This document shows, in pieces, positions 34,233-47,694 of a DNA stretch of 64,000 nt. The DNA is from Curtobacterium pusillum (lineage in GTDB: Bacteria > Actinomycetota > Actinomycetes > Actinomycetales > Microbacteriaceae): NCBI RefSeq assembly GCF_007680845.1, contig NZ_VEIY01000002.1, forward strand, positions 488,217 through 552,216, written 5' to 3'. The notes beneath the pieces were generated by a model. That model searched no databases and was not told where the DNA came from. It saw only the letters and a program-made list of their open reading frames with translations. Within the stretch, counting starts at the first letter, position 1. Each line of letters opens with the position of its first letter. The translations under genes were made by a program, and so were the position numbers.

Positions 34233-35378
34233 GTGAAGTTCGAGGTCAACCGGGACGTCTTCTCCGAAGCCGTCTCCTTCGCGGTGAAGCTCCTCCCACA
34301 GCGCACGACCCTCCCGATCCTCTCGGGCGTCCTCATCCACGCCGACGGCGAGCGGCTCACGCTCTCCTCGTTCGACTACGAGGTCTCGGCGCAGACGTCG
34401 ATCACCGCACAGATCGACGAGCAGGGCACGGTCCTCGTCTCCGGCCGGCTCCTCAACGACATCGCGAGTCGACTCCCGAACGCTCCGGTGACCTTCACCA
34501 CCGAGGACTCCAAGATCTCGGTCTCCTGCGGCTCGGCGCACTTCACGCTGCTGTCGATGCCGGTCGAGGAGTACCCGACGCTCCCCGAGATCGGTGCGCA
34601 GACCGGCGTCATCCCCGGTGACTCGTTCTCCGAAGCCGTGTCGCAGGTCGCCGTCGCCGCCAGCCGCGACGACGTCACCCCGGTGATCACCGGCGTGCAG
34701 CTCGAGGTCGGCGACAACGACCTGTCCCTGATCGCGACCGACCGCTACCGCGTCGCAGTCCGGACGATCGCGTGGGACTCGGGCCGGGTCGGTTCGGAGC
34801 CGCTCCACGCACTCGTGCCCGCGCGCACCCTGCAGGAAGTCGGCCGCACGTTCGGCTCGGCCTCCACGGTGTCGGTGTCGATCAGCGGCTCGTCGGACCG
34901 CGAACTCATCGCCTTCCACGCCGACGACAAGACCGTCACCTCCCTGCTCATCAAGGGCAACTACCCGCCGGTCCGCCGGCTCTTCCCCGAGACCGTCGAG
35001 GACCACGCGGTGATCAACACCGCGGAACTCGTCGAAGCGGTCCGACGGGTCTCCCTCGTCCTGGAGCGCGAAGCGGCGCTCCGGTTCTCCTTCACGGTCG
35101 ACGGGCTCACGCTCGAAGCGATCGGTTCCGAACAAGCGCAGGCGTCAGAGTCGATCAGTGCGTTGCTGACCGGGGAGGAAACGGTGGTCTCGCTGAAGCC
35201 CGCCTTCCTCCTGGACGGGTTGAACGCGGTGCACTCCGAGTTCGTCCGGATCTCCTTCACCAAGACGGAGAACCCCAACAAGCCGGGGCCGGTGCTCATC
35301 ACCGGTCAGACCTCGCAGGAGGCACCGGCCACGGACGGATACCGGTACCTGCTGCAGCCCAATCTCCTGCTGCGGTAA
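34233..35378 (+). CDS. dnaN: DNA polymerase III beta subunit (sliding clamp)
   Basis: The 381-residue clamp starts at GTG 34233 (VKFEVNRDVF); the frame extends upstream but lacks family sequence. Three repeated clamp domains are recognisable, with the C-terminal partner-binding pocket region ending in YRYLLQPNLLLR. It tethers polymerase to DNA and is one of the first genes after oriC. Confidence 0.97.
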   Translation: MKFEVNRDVFSEAVSFAVKLLPQRTTLPILSGVLIHADGERLTLSSFDYEVSAQTSITAQIDEQGTVLVSGRLLNDIASRLPNAPVTFTTEDSKISVSCGSAHFTLLSMPVEEYPTLPEIGAQTGVIPGDSFSEAVSQVAVAASRDDVTPVITGVQLEVGDNDLSLIATDRYRVAVRTIAWDSGRVGSEPLHALVPARTLQEVGRTFGSASTVSVSISGSSDRELIAFHADDKTVTSLLIKGNYPPVRRLFPETVEDHAVINTAELVEAVRRVSLVLEREAALRFSFTVDGLTLEAIGSEQAQASESISALLTGEETVVSLKPAFLLDGLNAVHSEFVRISFTKTENPNKPGPVLITGQTSQEAPATDGYRYLLQPNLLLR

Positions 35379-35448
35379 GCGCAACAGCCGAACACTGCGC
35401 TGACGCGCGAACGAAGCATCAGCGCGACGACGAACAGAAGAGGAAATC

Positions 35449-36336
35449 ATGCACATCGGTCTTGTCGGCCTCGGTCGCATGGGCAACAACATGCGTGCCC
35501 GTCTCCGCAACGCAGGCATCGACGTCACGGGCTACGACGCGAACCCCGCCGTCTCGGACGTCGCCAGCCTCGCGGAGCTCGCCGCGGCGCTGCCCGAGGG
35601 ACAGAAGCTCGTGTGGGTGATGGTCCCGCACGGCAAGATCACCGACGACGTGATCACCGAGCTCGCGAACGTCCTCGGCGAAGGTGACCTCGTCATCGAC
35701 GGCGGCAACTCGAAGTGGCTCGACGACACGAAGCACGCCGAGCAGCTCGGTGCCAAGGGCATCCGCTACGTCGATGCCGGCGTCTCCGGCGGTGTCTGGG
35801 GCAAGGACAACGGCTACGGCCTCATGGTCGGCGGTGACGTCAAGGACATCGAGTTCGCCATGCCGGTCTTCGACGCGCTCCGCCCCGAGGGCCCGCGCGG
35901 CGAGGGCTTCTCGCACGCCGGCGGCATCGGCGCCGGTCACTACGCGAAGATGGTCCACAACGGCATCGAGTACGCGATCATGCAGGCCTACGGCGAGGGC
36001 TACGAGCTCCTCGAGGCCAAGGACATCATCCACGACGTGCCCGCGGTCTTCGCCGGGTGGCAGCGTGGCACGGTCGTCCGCTCCTGGCTGCTCGACCTCC
36101 TCGTCCTCGCGATCAACGAGGACCCGAAGCTCGACGAGCTCGAGGGCTACGTCGACGACTCGGGTGAGGGGCGCTGGACCCTCGAAGAGGCGATCGAGCT
36201 CGCGGTGCCGATGCCCGCGCTCTCCGCGGCGATGTTCGCCCGCTTCGTCTCGCGTCAGGGCAGCGAGTCCCCGACGATGAAGGCCGTCGCGGCGCTCCGC
36301 AACCAGTTCGGCGGCCACGCCGTCAAGAAGGCGTAG
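35449..36336 (+). CDS. gnd: 6-phosphogluconate dehydrogenase, decarboxylating (short type)
   Basis: The 295-residue enzyme is the ~300-residue YqeC/GntZ type. It starts with the Rossmann motif GLVGLGRMGNNM, carries DGGNSKW, the substrate motif VDAGVSGGVWG and the catalytic Lys in HYAKMVHNGIEY. It converts 6-phosphogluconate to ribulose 5-phosphate with NAD(P)H. GAAGAGGAA precedes the ATG. Its insertion between dnaN and recF is a known actinobacterial arrangement. Confidence 0.95.
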   Translation: MHIGLVGLGRMGNNMRARLRNAGIDVTGYDANPAVSDVASLAELAAALPEGQKLVWVMVPHGKITDDVITELANVLGEGDLVIDGGNSKWLDDTKHAEQLGAKGIRYVDAGVSGGVWGKDNGYGLMVGGDVKDIEFAMPVFDALRPEGPRGEGFSHAGGIGAGHYAKMVHNGIEYAIMQAYGEGYELLEAKDIIHDVPAVFAGWQRGTVVRSWLLDLLVLAINEDPKLDELEGYVDDSGEGRWTLEEAIELAVPMPALSAAMFARFVSRQGSESPTMKAVAALRNQFGGHAVKKA

Positions 36337-36366
36337 TCCAACCGGGGCAACCCGGCCACGGCCCGC

Positions 36367-37733
36367 GTGCACGTCGACCACCTGCAACTCACGGACTTCC
36401 GGAACTACCGGGAGGCCGAGGTCGACCTCGCACGCGGGCCGAACCTGTTCGTCGGACGGAACGGACAGGGCAAGACCAACCTGGTCGAGGCGATCGGCTA
36501 CCTGTCCACACTCGGGTCGCACCGGGTGCCGACCGACGCCGCGCTCGTCCGTCAGGGTTGTGACGCGGCGGTCGTCCGAGCCCGCCTCTCGCACGAGGAC
36601 CGCAGCATCCTCGCTGAGGTGCAGATCAACCGCACCGGATCGAACCGGGCGCAGGTCAACCGTTCGGCGATCAAGCCACGTGAACTGCCGCGCTACTGCA
36701 CGAGCGTGCTGTTCGCCCCCGAGGACCTCGCGCTCGTGCGTGGTGAACCGGCCGGCCGACGACGGATGCTCGACGAGCTCCTCGGACAGATCGCTCCCCG
36801 TATGCAGGGCGTCCTCGCCGACTACGACCGCACGCTCCGGCAGCGGAACACGCTGCTGAAGTCGGCTCGGGCGACGGGTGCGAAGGCGGGGTCGCTCGCG
36901 ACGCTCGGCGTCTGGGACGACCGACTCGTGGCCTTCGGCGCCGAGATCATCGCCGCCCGCGACCACCTCACCCGGCGGCTCGCTCCGTTCGTCGCCGAGG
37001 CGTACGCGACCGTCGCCGGCGAACGGCACGAGGCGTCGATCGCCGGCGTCCTGAGCGTGCGCGGGGGCGACCCGGAGGACGCGGCCGCGACCGATCCCGT
37101 CCTCGGGACGCCGGACGAGCCGGTCACCATCGCGTCGGCTGCCGATGCGTTCCGCGCTGCGCTGGAGCGACGGCGGCGGGACGAACTCGACCGCGGGTTG
37201 ACCCTCGTCGGACCCCACCGGGACGACGTGCTCTTCCAGCTGAACGGGTTACCCGCCCGTGGCTACGCGAGTCACGGGGAGTCGTGGTCCTTCGCGCTGG
37301 CGATCCAGCTCGCAAGTGCGTCGATCCTCCGGGCGGAGTCGAGCCTCGGCGACCCGATCATCATCCTCGACGACGTGTTCGCCGAACTCGACGAATCCCG
37401 ACGCGAACGGCTGGCCGGAGCGGTCGCGGACTACGAGCAGGTGCTCATCACCGCAGCGGTGTTCGGTGACGTGCCCGCACAGCTGGCGGCGCACACCGTC
37501 CGGATCGAGGCGGGGACGATCCTGCCCGACGATGCGAACCAGGTTCCGGACACGGAACCGGGCAACGACGCGGTGCTGAGTCCGGAACCTGGTTCCGCCG
37601 ACGCCGACGCCGACGCCGACGCCACCGCCGCCGCCGCCACCGCCGCCGCCGCCGCCACCGCAGCCGCCACCGCCGCAGCCGCCACCGCCGCCGCCGCCAC
37701 CGCCACCGCCGACGGTGCGGGGACGAGCGCCTG

Positions 37734-37734
<1 letters not shown>
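36367..37734 (+). CDS. recF: DNA repair protein RecF with a low-complexity tail
   Basis: The 455-residue product starts at GTG 36367 (VHVDHLQLTDFRNY). Walker A GRNGQGKTN is at residues ~30-38, the signature region is SWSFALAIQLAS and Walker B is IILDDVFAELD. RecF assists RecA loading on gapped DNA. The ABC-type core ends near residue ~390; residues 411-455 are only Ala, Asp, Thr with a short Gly/Ser end, encoded by GCCGAC and GCCACC/GCC repeats. The family is usually 360-400 residues, so this tail is an addition. Its stop overlaps the next start (TGATG). Confidence 0.95.
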
Positions 37735-40371
<2,637 letters not shown>

Positions 40372-40505
40372 CCGGACTCGACACCTCGACCCCGGTCTGG
40401 AGGCGCGGAGCCAGCCGCGTGCTCTGGTCCGGACCACCTGTGGTCGCGTCCACCGCGACGAACGTCACCACGGCCTCCAGGCCGTCAGAAAGGTAACGCA
40501 AGCCA

Positions 40506-43155
<2,650 letters not shown>

Positions 43156-43163
<8 letters not shown>

Positions 43164-43563
43164 TGTCGCCGAGAAGCTCCAGAAGAAGGCGAAGCGGCCC
43201 GTCGGCACCCGTCAGGTGCGACTGCGGTTGGTGTACGTCGACTTCTGGTCGATGGTGAAGCTCAGCTTCCTCATCGCCCTGGCCGGGTCGATCGTGATCG
43301 TGGTCGCCACCGCCCTGGTGTGGGTCATCCTCAACCAGACCGGTGTCTTCACCCAGATCGACGCCCTGCTCAAGGACGTCACCGGGCAGAACAACTACTC
43401 GATCATGGACCAGTTCTCGCTGGGCCAGGTGCTCGGGTTCTCGATCGTCGTGGGGATCCTCAACGTGGTCGTCGGCACCGTGCTCGGCGCGATCGTGAGT
43501 GTGCTCTACAACCTCAGTGTGCGGATCACCGGCGGCCTGCTCGTCGGCTTCACGAACAACTGA
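43156..43563 (+). CDS. DUF3566 membrane protein
   Basis: The 135-residue protein has a basic N-terminus ([14 protein letters not shown]), the segment [20 protein letters not shown] typical of DUF3566, then two membrane helices (~38-62 and ~95-120). This is the protein found directly after gyrA in actinobacteria (Rv0007 in M. tuberculosis). Its function is not established. The 8-nt overlap with gyrA indicates translational coupling. Confidence 0.88.
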
Positions 43564-43639
43564 CACACCCGGACCCGGATGGGCCGGCCGCTCGATTTCG
43601 TTCTGCGGGATCGGTACGGTAGGCTTTCATCCGGTCTGA

Positions 43640-43716
43640 GGGGCTATAGCTCAGGCGGTTAGAGCGCTTCGCTGATAACGAAGAGGTCCAAGGTTCAAGT
43701 CCTTGTAGCCCCACCA
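43640..43716 (+). tRNA. tRNA-Ile (GAT)
   Basis: Acceptor arms GGGGCTA (43640-43646) and TAGCCCC (43706-43712) pair, the anticodon loop CTGATAA gives GAT, and the T-arm contains GGTTCAAGTCC. The 3' CCA is encoded (43714-43716). A TAGGCT box lies at 43620-43625, about 15 nt upstream. Confidence 0.97.
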
Positions 43717-43750
43717 TCTCCCTCAGACACTCAGTAACATGAGTGTTCCC

Positions 43751-43823
43751 GGGGCCTTAGCTCAGTTGGTAGAGCGCCTGCTTTGCAAGCAGGATGTCGG
43801 GAGTTCGATTCTCCCAGGCTCCA
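43751..43823 (+). tRNA. tRNA-Ala (TGC)
   Basis: Acceptor arms GGGGCCT (43751-43757) and AGGCTCC (43816-43822), with one G-U pair, close a canonical cloverleaf. The anticodon loop TTTGCAA gives TGC. CCA is not encoded after the discriminator A. Confidence 0.97.
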
Positions 43824-43904
43824 CATCTCGTGGTCGGCTCGTTCGGCTCGTCCCTCTCTCGGCCGGCCGTGGCTCGTCCCCGCGTCTGTCTGCGCCGTCT
43901 GCCC

Positions 43905-43997
43905 CGAGCGGGCGGGACTCGCCGTCTGCGGTTGGCGAGCGGGCAGAATGTGCCGCCGGCGGGTGGCGAGCGGGACGTATTTCGCCCGCTCGGGGCT
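43905..43997. repeat. degenerate 31-bp tandem repeats after tRNA-Ala
   Basis: CGAGCGGG begins at 43905, 43936 and 43967, an exact 31-nt period. The first two 31-bp units match at about 23 positions; the third diverges after the shared octamer. The inverse CCCGCTCG at 43985-43992 can pair with the third copy. No coding sequence is supported between 43824 and 44079. Confidence 0.65.
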
Positions 43998-44033
43998 CCG
44001 GGCGGACGGCCGCCGGGCCCCAGGGCGGGACGA

Positions 44034-44065
44034 CGAAGGGCCCCGGCGCGTGCCGGGGCCCTTCG
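44034..44065 (-). terminator. terminator of the DLW-motif protein gene
   Basis: A 14-bp perfect GC-rich stem (44034-44047 with 44052-44065) with a GCGT loop lies 15 nt past the stop codon. Confidence 0.85.
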
Positions 44066-44079
44066 TACGAACCGGGAGG

Positions 44080-44661
44080 TCAGGCGGCGGGCTTCTCCGC
44101 CGTGTCGGCGTCGTCCGCGACCCAGAGGTCGTCGTCCGCGCGGAGCGTCTGGTACGCGGCGTACGCAGCACCCGCGACGGCGACCACGCCGACGATGATG
44201 AGCGCGACACCGCCGAAGCCGATGCCCTTCTTCTGCTTCGCAGCCGCCGGCACGTACTTCGCGGCGGACTTCTTGGCCTGCTTGCCCTTCTTCTGGGCAT
44301 CCTTCACGATCTTCTGGACCCGGGGGTCCTTCGCGAGGTCGACCACGCTCAGCACCGAGCCGGCGGTGGACACCAGGCCCGGGACCACCTCGGACTGGAA
44401 GCGGTGCGAAGCGTTCTGCGCGGCACTCGTCGCGGCGTGCACACCCGTGGCGACTGCCGGCCGGATGCCGTTGTCGATCGCGTTCTGCACGCGCGGTGCG
44501 ATGTCCTTGCGAGCGGTGTCCGCGGCGTTGGCCCGCGCTTCCGCCAGGATCGCGTTCGCGTGCTCGAGGACCTTGCGCTGCTCGCCGAGGAGCGAGGCGG
44601 TCTGGCCCTTGAGCTTCTTGATCTGCTTCCGACGCTTGCGCGGGATCTCGATCGTCGTCAT
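44080..44661 (-). CDS. membrane-anchored protein with a DLW-39-like C-terminus
   Basis: The 193-residue protein starts at ATG 44661 with GGAGGT upstream. The N-terminus is very basic (PRKRRKQIKKLKG), followed by helical Ala/Lys-rich sequence likely to coil (~20-140). One membrane helix (GFGGVALIIVGVVAVAGAAY) is at ~150-170, then LRADDDLWVADD. The DLW motif after a helix, next to the gyrA-side tRNA genes, is the pattern of the small DLW-39 proteins, here on a longer protein. Function unknown; the family link is inference from context and a short motif. Confidence 0.65.
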   Translation of the reverse strand: MTTIEIPRKRRKQIKKLKGQTASLLGEQRKVLEHANAILAEARANAADTARKDIAPRVQNAIDNGIRPAVATGVHAATSAAQNASHRFQSEVVPGLVSTAGSVLSVVDLAKDPRVQKIVKDAQKKGKQAKKSAAKYVPAAAKQKKGIGFGGVALIIVGVVAVAGAAYAAYQTLRADDDLWVADDADTAEKPAA

Positions 44662-44777
44662 CTGGTACCTCCATCGGAACGGCGTGACCCCCATCCTGCC
44701 ACTGCACTGCCTGACAGGTCACGGAACCGCAGCTGTGGGATCGGTCTGACGTCAGGAGTACATGCGAGAATCGGAAC

Positions 44778-45317
44778 ATGTCTCTGCACACCGCTGTCGC
44801 AACGATCCACACGAACAAGGGCGACATCCGCGTCAACCTGTTCGGCAACCACGCTCCGAAGACCGTCAAGAACTTCGTCGACCTCGCGACGGGCAAGCAG
44901 GAGTGGACGCACCCCGGCACCGGCAAGCTCTCGACCGACAAGCTCTACGACGGCGTGATCTTCCACCGCATCATCAAGGACTTCATGATCCAGGGCGGCG
45001 ACCCGCTCGGCCAGGGCATCGGCGGCCCGGGCTACCGCTTCGACGACGAGATCTCCCCCGAGCTCACCTTCCAGAACCCGTACATCTTCGCGATGGCCAA
45101 CGCGGGCATCCAGGGCGGCCGTGGCACCAACGGTTCGCAGTTCTTCATCACCACCGTGGCGACGCCGTGGCTGCAGGGCAAGCACACCATCTTCGGCGAG
45201 GTCGCGGACGACGAGTCCCGCGCCGTCGTCGACGCGATCGAGGGCGTGCCCACCGACGGCCGCGACAAGCCGCTGGACGACGTCGTCATCCAGAGCATCG
45301 ACGTCGAGGACGCCTGA
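44778..45317 (+). CDS. ppiA: cyclophilin-type peptidyl-prolyl cis-trans isomerase
   Basis: The 179-residue cytosolic cyclophilin has the active-site segments [35 protein letters not shown] and HTIFGEV. It catalyses proline isomerisation in protein folding. The N-terminus has no signal peptide. It is the counterpart of mycobacterial ppiA, found near gyrA, and is separated by 8 nt from the rhomboid gene. Confidence 0.94.
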   Translation: MSLHTAVATIHTNKGDIRVNLFGNHAPKTVKNFVDLATGKQEWTHPGTGKLSTDKLYDGVIFHRIIKDFMIQGGDPLGQGIGGPGYRFDDEISPELTFQNPYIFAMANAGIQGGRGTNGSQFFITTVATPWLQGKHTIFGEVADDESRAVVDAIEGVPTDGRDKPLDDVVIQSIDVEDA

Positions 45318-45325
45318 GCCACCAC

Positions 45326-46195
45326 GTGAGCAACCCGGCGTACGACTCGTCCAACACCTGTTACCGGCATCCGGACCGGCAGAGCTTCGTCCTGTGCCAG
45401 CGGTGCGGGCGGACCATCTGCCCGGAGTGCCAGACGCCGGCTGCGGTCGGGGTGCACTGCCCCGAGTGCGTGCGTGAGCAGCGGGCGCAGTTCTCGGCGA
45501 ACCGACGGGCGACCGGTCCCAGTGGGATGACGGTCGCCCGGCGGCGGTTCGCCATGCTCGACCAGAAGGCGACGGTCGTGATCGTTGCCGTCTCGGTCGT
45601 GCTGTGGCTGCTCAACGAGGTGACCGGCGGGTTCGTCAACGCCTGGCTGAGCTACTACACGCCGCTCGTCGGCAGCCAGCCGTGGCGTCTGGTCACCGGC
45701 CTGTTCGTGCACTCGTCGTTCTTCCACATCCTGTTCAACATGTGGGCGGTGTGGATCTTCGGCCGGATGCTCGAGAACATCCTCGGCAGCTGGCGGTTCC
45801 TGGCGCTGTACTTCTTGGCCGGGCTCGGCGGCGACCTCGCGGTCTCCCTCCTCAGCCCGGCGACGCAGGTGGTAGGTGCCTCGGGAGCGATCTTCGGTCT
45901 GTTCGCCGCGTTCTTCGTGATCCAGCGGAGTCTCGGCTACAACGCGATGCAGCTGCTCATCGTCATGGGGTTGAACCTGTTCGTTGGGTTCCTCCCGGGG
46001 ACGAACATCTCGTGGCAGGCCCACGTCGGCGGGATCGTCCTCGGGTTCATCACGGGGTTCGTCTTCTCGAAGACGCGGAACGTCCGCCAACGGGGTCTGC
46101 AGATCGGCTTGCTCGTGGCCGAGGCGGTCGTGCTCATCGCGGCGATCTACGCGGCGTACGCGAGCCTCCAGCTCGGTGTCGGTACCGGCGTCTGA
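45326..46195 (+). CDS. rhomboid family intramembrane serine protease with N-terminal zinc-binding box
   Basis: The 289-residue product starts at GTG 45326. Residues ~10-50 form a B-box-like zinc motif (CYRHP, CQRCGRTICPEC, VHCPEC). The rhomboid core has six to seven helices, WR, HILFNMWAVW, the catalytic GASGAIFG Ser and the catalytic His in AHVGG. It cleaves membrane protein helices; substrates are unknown. The arrangement after ppiA is typical of actinobacteria. Confidence 0.92.
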   Translation: MSNPAYDSSNTCYRHPDRQSFVLCQRCGRTICPECQTPAAVGVHCPECVREQRAQFSANRRATGPSGMTVARRRFAMLDQKATVVIVAVSVVLWLLNEVTGGFVNAWLSYYTPLVGSQPWRLVTGLFVHSSFFHILFNMWAVWIFGRMLENILGSWRFLALYFLAGLGGDLAVSLLSPATQVVGASGAIFGLFAAFFVIQRSLGYNAMQLLIVMGLNLFVGFLPGTNISWQAHVGGIVLGFITGFVFSKTRNVRQRGLQIGLLVAEAVVLIAAIYAAYASLQLGVGTGV

Positions 46196-46205
46196 CGACC
46201 GGACG

Positions 46206-46243
46206 GAAGAAGGCCCCATCGCGATCGCGGTGGGGCCTTCTTC
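46206..46243 (+). terminator. terminator of ppiA-rhomboid
   Basis: A 13-bp perfect stem, GAAGAAGGCCCCA with its complement at 46231-46243, begins 11 nt after the rhomboid stop. The right arm ends in a T-rich stretch. Confidence 0.88.
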
Positions 46244-46290
46244 GTGTCGCAGCGGCATCGGCACCCGTTCTCCACACTCGGAGGCGCGAG

Positions 46291-46470
46291 TTGTCCACAG
46301 CTGTGGACAAAACGGTGAGTTACACGGGTGTGATTATCCCCACTGTGGACGGGACTGTGGATAACTCCGGGACACGGGTGTGGACAGCGGTGTGGAAACA
46401 GTGGAGAACTGTGGAGAACGGTGCATCAGCCGCCGTTCAACCGCACTGAGCAGCGAACGGCTGTGGACAA
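46291..46470. other. off-origin cluster of DnaA-box-like sequences
   Basis: Within 180 nt are TTGTCCACA and TGTGGACAA fused in a 20-bp palindrome (46291-46310), TTATCCCCA (46334-46342), TGTGGACGG (46344-46352), consensus TGTGGATAA (46356-46364), TGTGGACAG (46379-46387), TGTGGAAAC (46391-46399), TGTGGAGAA (46410-46418) and TGTGGACAA (46462-46470). The region has no gene and lies about 12 kb from oriC. A role in DnaA titration, reactivation or secondary unwinding is inference. Confidence 0.7.
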
Positions 46471-46480
46471 CCTGGAACGA

Positions 46481-46516
46481 CGACGCCCGCCGCACCTTTC
46501 GGTACGACGGGCGTCG
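46481..46516 (-). terminator. terminator downstream of crgA
   Basis: CGACGCCCG (46481-46489) pairs with CGGGCGTCG (46508-46516) around an 18-nt loop, 20 nt past the crgA stop. Confidence 0.65.
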
Positions 46517-46536
46517 GGAAGCAGGAGTCGGCGAGG

Positions 46537-46791
46537 TCAGCGCCACCTGGTGGTCATGAGGAAGCCGACGAACATGATGCCGAAGCCGATGAGGATGTTC
46601 CACGACCCGAGCGACGGAACCGGGAGCGTCGTGTTCGAGATGTAGAAGACGATGACCCAGGCGAGACCGATGAGCATGAAGCCGAACATGACCGGCTTGA
46701 ACCAGACGGGGTTCGGTTGGTCCCCCGCTGTCTCGACCGAGTCGGCTCGGGTCCTCCGGGCGGGCTTGGTGCGGTCCTTGTCCTTGGCCAT
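46537..46791 (-). CDS. crgA: cell division protein CrgA
   Basis: The 84-residue protein has a charged N-terminus (KDKDRTKPARRTR), the conserved NPVWFKPVMFG segment and two membrane helices (~32-50 and ~64-80). CrgA recruits septal peptidoglycan enzymes with FtsZ-linked proteins in actinobacteria. Its position between ppiA and the pkn cluster is conserved. Confidence 0.93.
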   Translation of the reverse strand: MAKDKDRTKPARRTRADSVETAGDQPNPVWFKPVMFGFMLIGLAWVIVFYISNTTLPVPSLGSWNILIGFGIMFVGFLMTTRWR

Positions 46792-46873
46792 GGCCGGTAT
46801 CCTACCGTGACCGGGCGTGTGGGAAGACTCTCAGCACGCCGCACACATCCCCCACGAGTACGGTGAACCGACC

Positions 46874-47515
46874 ATGACCAAGATCCTCGTCGTCGACAAC
46901 TACGACAGCTTCGTCTACACGCTGGGCGGGTACGTGCAGCAGCTCGGTGCCGAGATCGACGTGGTCCGGAACGACGCCTTCCCCGCGTCCGAGCTCGCCG
47001 ACCGCATCGCCGAGTACGACGGCGTCCTGCTGTCTCCCGGGCCGGGGACCCCGGCCGACGCCGGCGTCTCCATCGACGCCGTGCACGCCGCGATCGACGC
47101 CGAGAAGCCGCTCCTCGGCGTGTGCCTCGGACACCAGGCCATCGCGGAGGCCCTCGGCGCCACCGTCACCCACGCCGAAGAACTCATGCACGGCAAGACG
47201 TCACAGGTCGACCACGACGACAGCACCCTGTTCGCCGGGGTCCCGCACCCCTTCACGGCCACGCGGTACCACTCCCTCGCGATCGTCGACGGCACCGTTC
47301 CCGACGAACTTGCCGTCACAGCCCGCACCGGTGGGGGCGTCATCATGGGCGTGCAGCACCGCGACCACCCGGTGTACGGCGTGCAGTTCCACCCCGAGTC
47401 GGTCCTGACCGAGGGCGGCTACCGCATGGTGGGCAACTGGCTCGAGACGACGGGGCTCGCCGGCGCAGCCGACCGCGCCGCCGGGCTGAACCCGCTGATC
47501 GCAGCGCACCGCTGA
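46874..47515 (+). CDS. pabA: class I glutamine amidotransferase, aminodeoxychorismate/anthranilate synthase component II
   Basis: The 213-residue protein starts at ATG 46874 (MTKILVVDNYDSFVYTL). The catalytic Cys84 is in GVCLGHQ, with SPGPGTP and the His-Glu pair in VQFHPES. It supplies ammonia from glutamine to a chorismate-using partner, for folate or tryptophan. It matches Rv0013 (annotated trpG) by position, and no partner subunit is in the window, so the pathway is ambiguous. Confidence 0.9.
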   Translation: MTKILVVDNYDSFVYTLGGYVQQLGAEIDVVRNDAFPASELADRIAEYDGVLLSPGPGTPADAGVSIDAVHAAIDAEKPLLGVCLGHQAIAEALGATVTHAEELMHGKTSQVDHDDSTLFAGVPHPFTATRYHSLAIVDGTVPDELAVTARTGGGVIMGVQHRDHPVYGVQFHPESVLTEGGYRMVGNWLETTGLAGAADRAAGLNPLIAAHR

Positions 47516-47694
47516 GCGCACCGCGGCACTGATCGAACCGCACCGCTGATCGGGCCCGGCCACGTGCGCGCCGCGGGCGGCGCGTGGGAGGTGGGTCGCG
47601 CCTCCAGACCGTCCATCGGGTGGCCGGCACGGACGACGGCCAGGAGGCGCGGTGCGGGTCCCGGAGACGACCCGTCCGTCAGGACGTGGTCACG
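47516..47694. other. pabA-pknB intergenic region
   Basis: The gap between these convergent genes includes CGCGCCTCCAG (47596-47606) and GGAGGCGCGG (47642-47651), which can pair as a long-loop hairpin. Both are copies of a motif that recurs in other gaps of this window. No gene is seen. Confidence 0.45.

Noticed and set aside
43905-43997. CRISPR-like array near tRNA-Ala
   Set aside because: Units are contiguous, degenerate and only about 2.5 copies; no cas genes.
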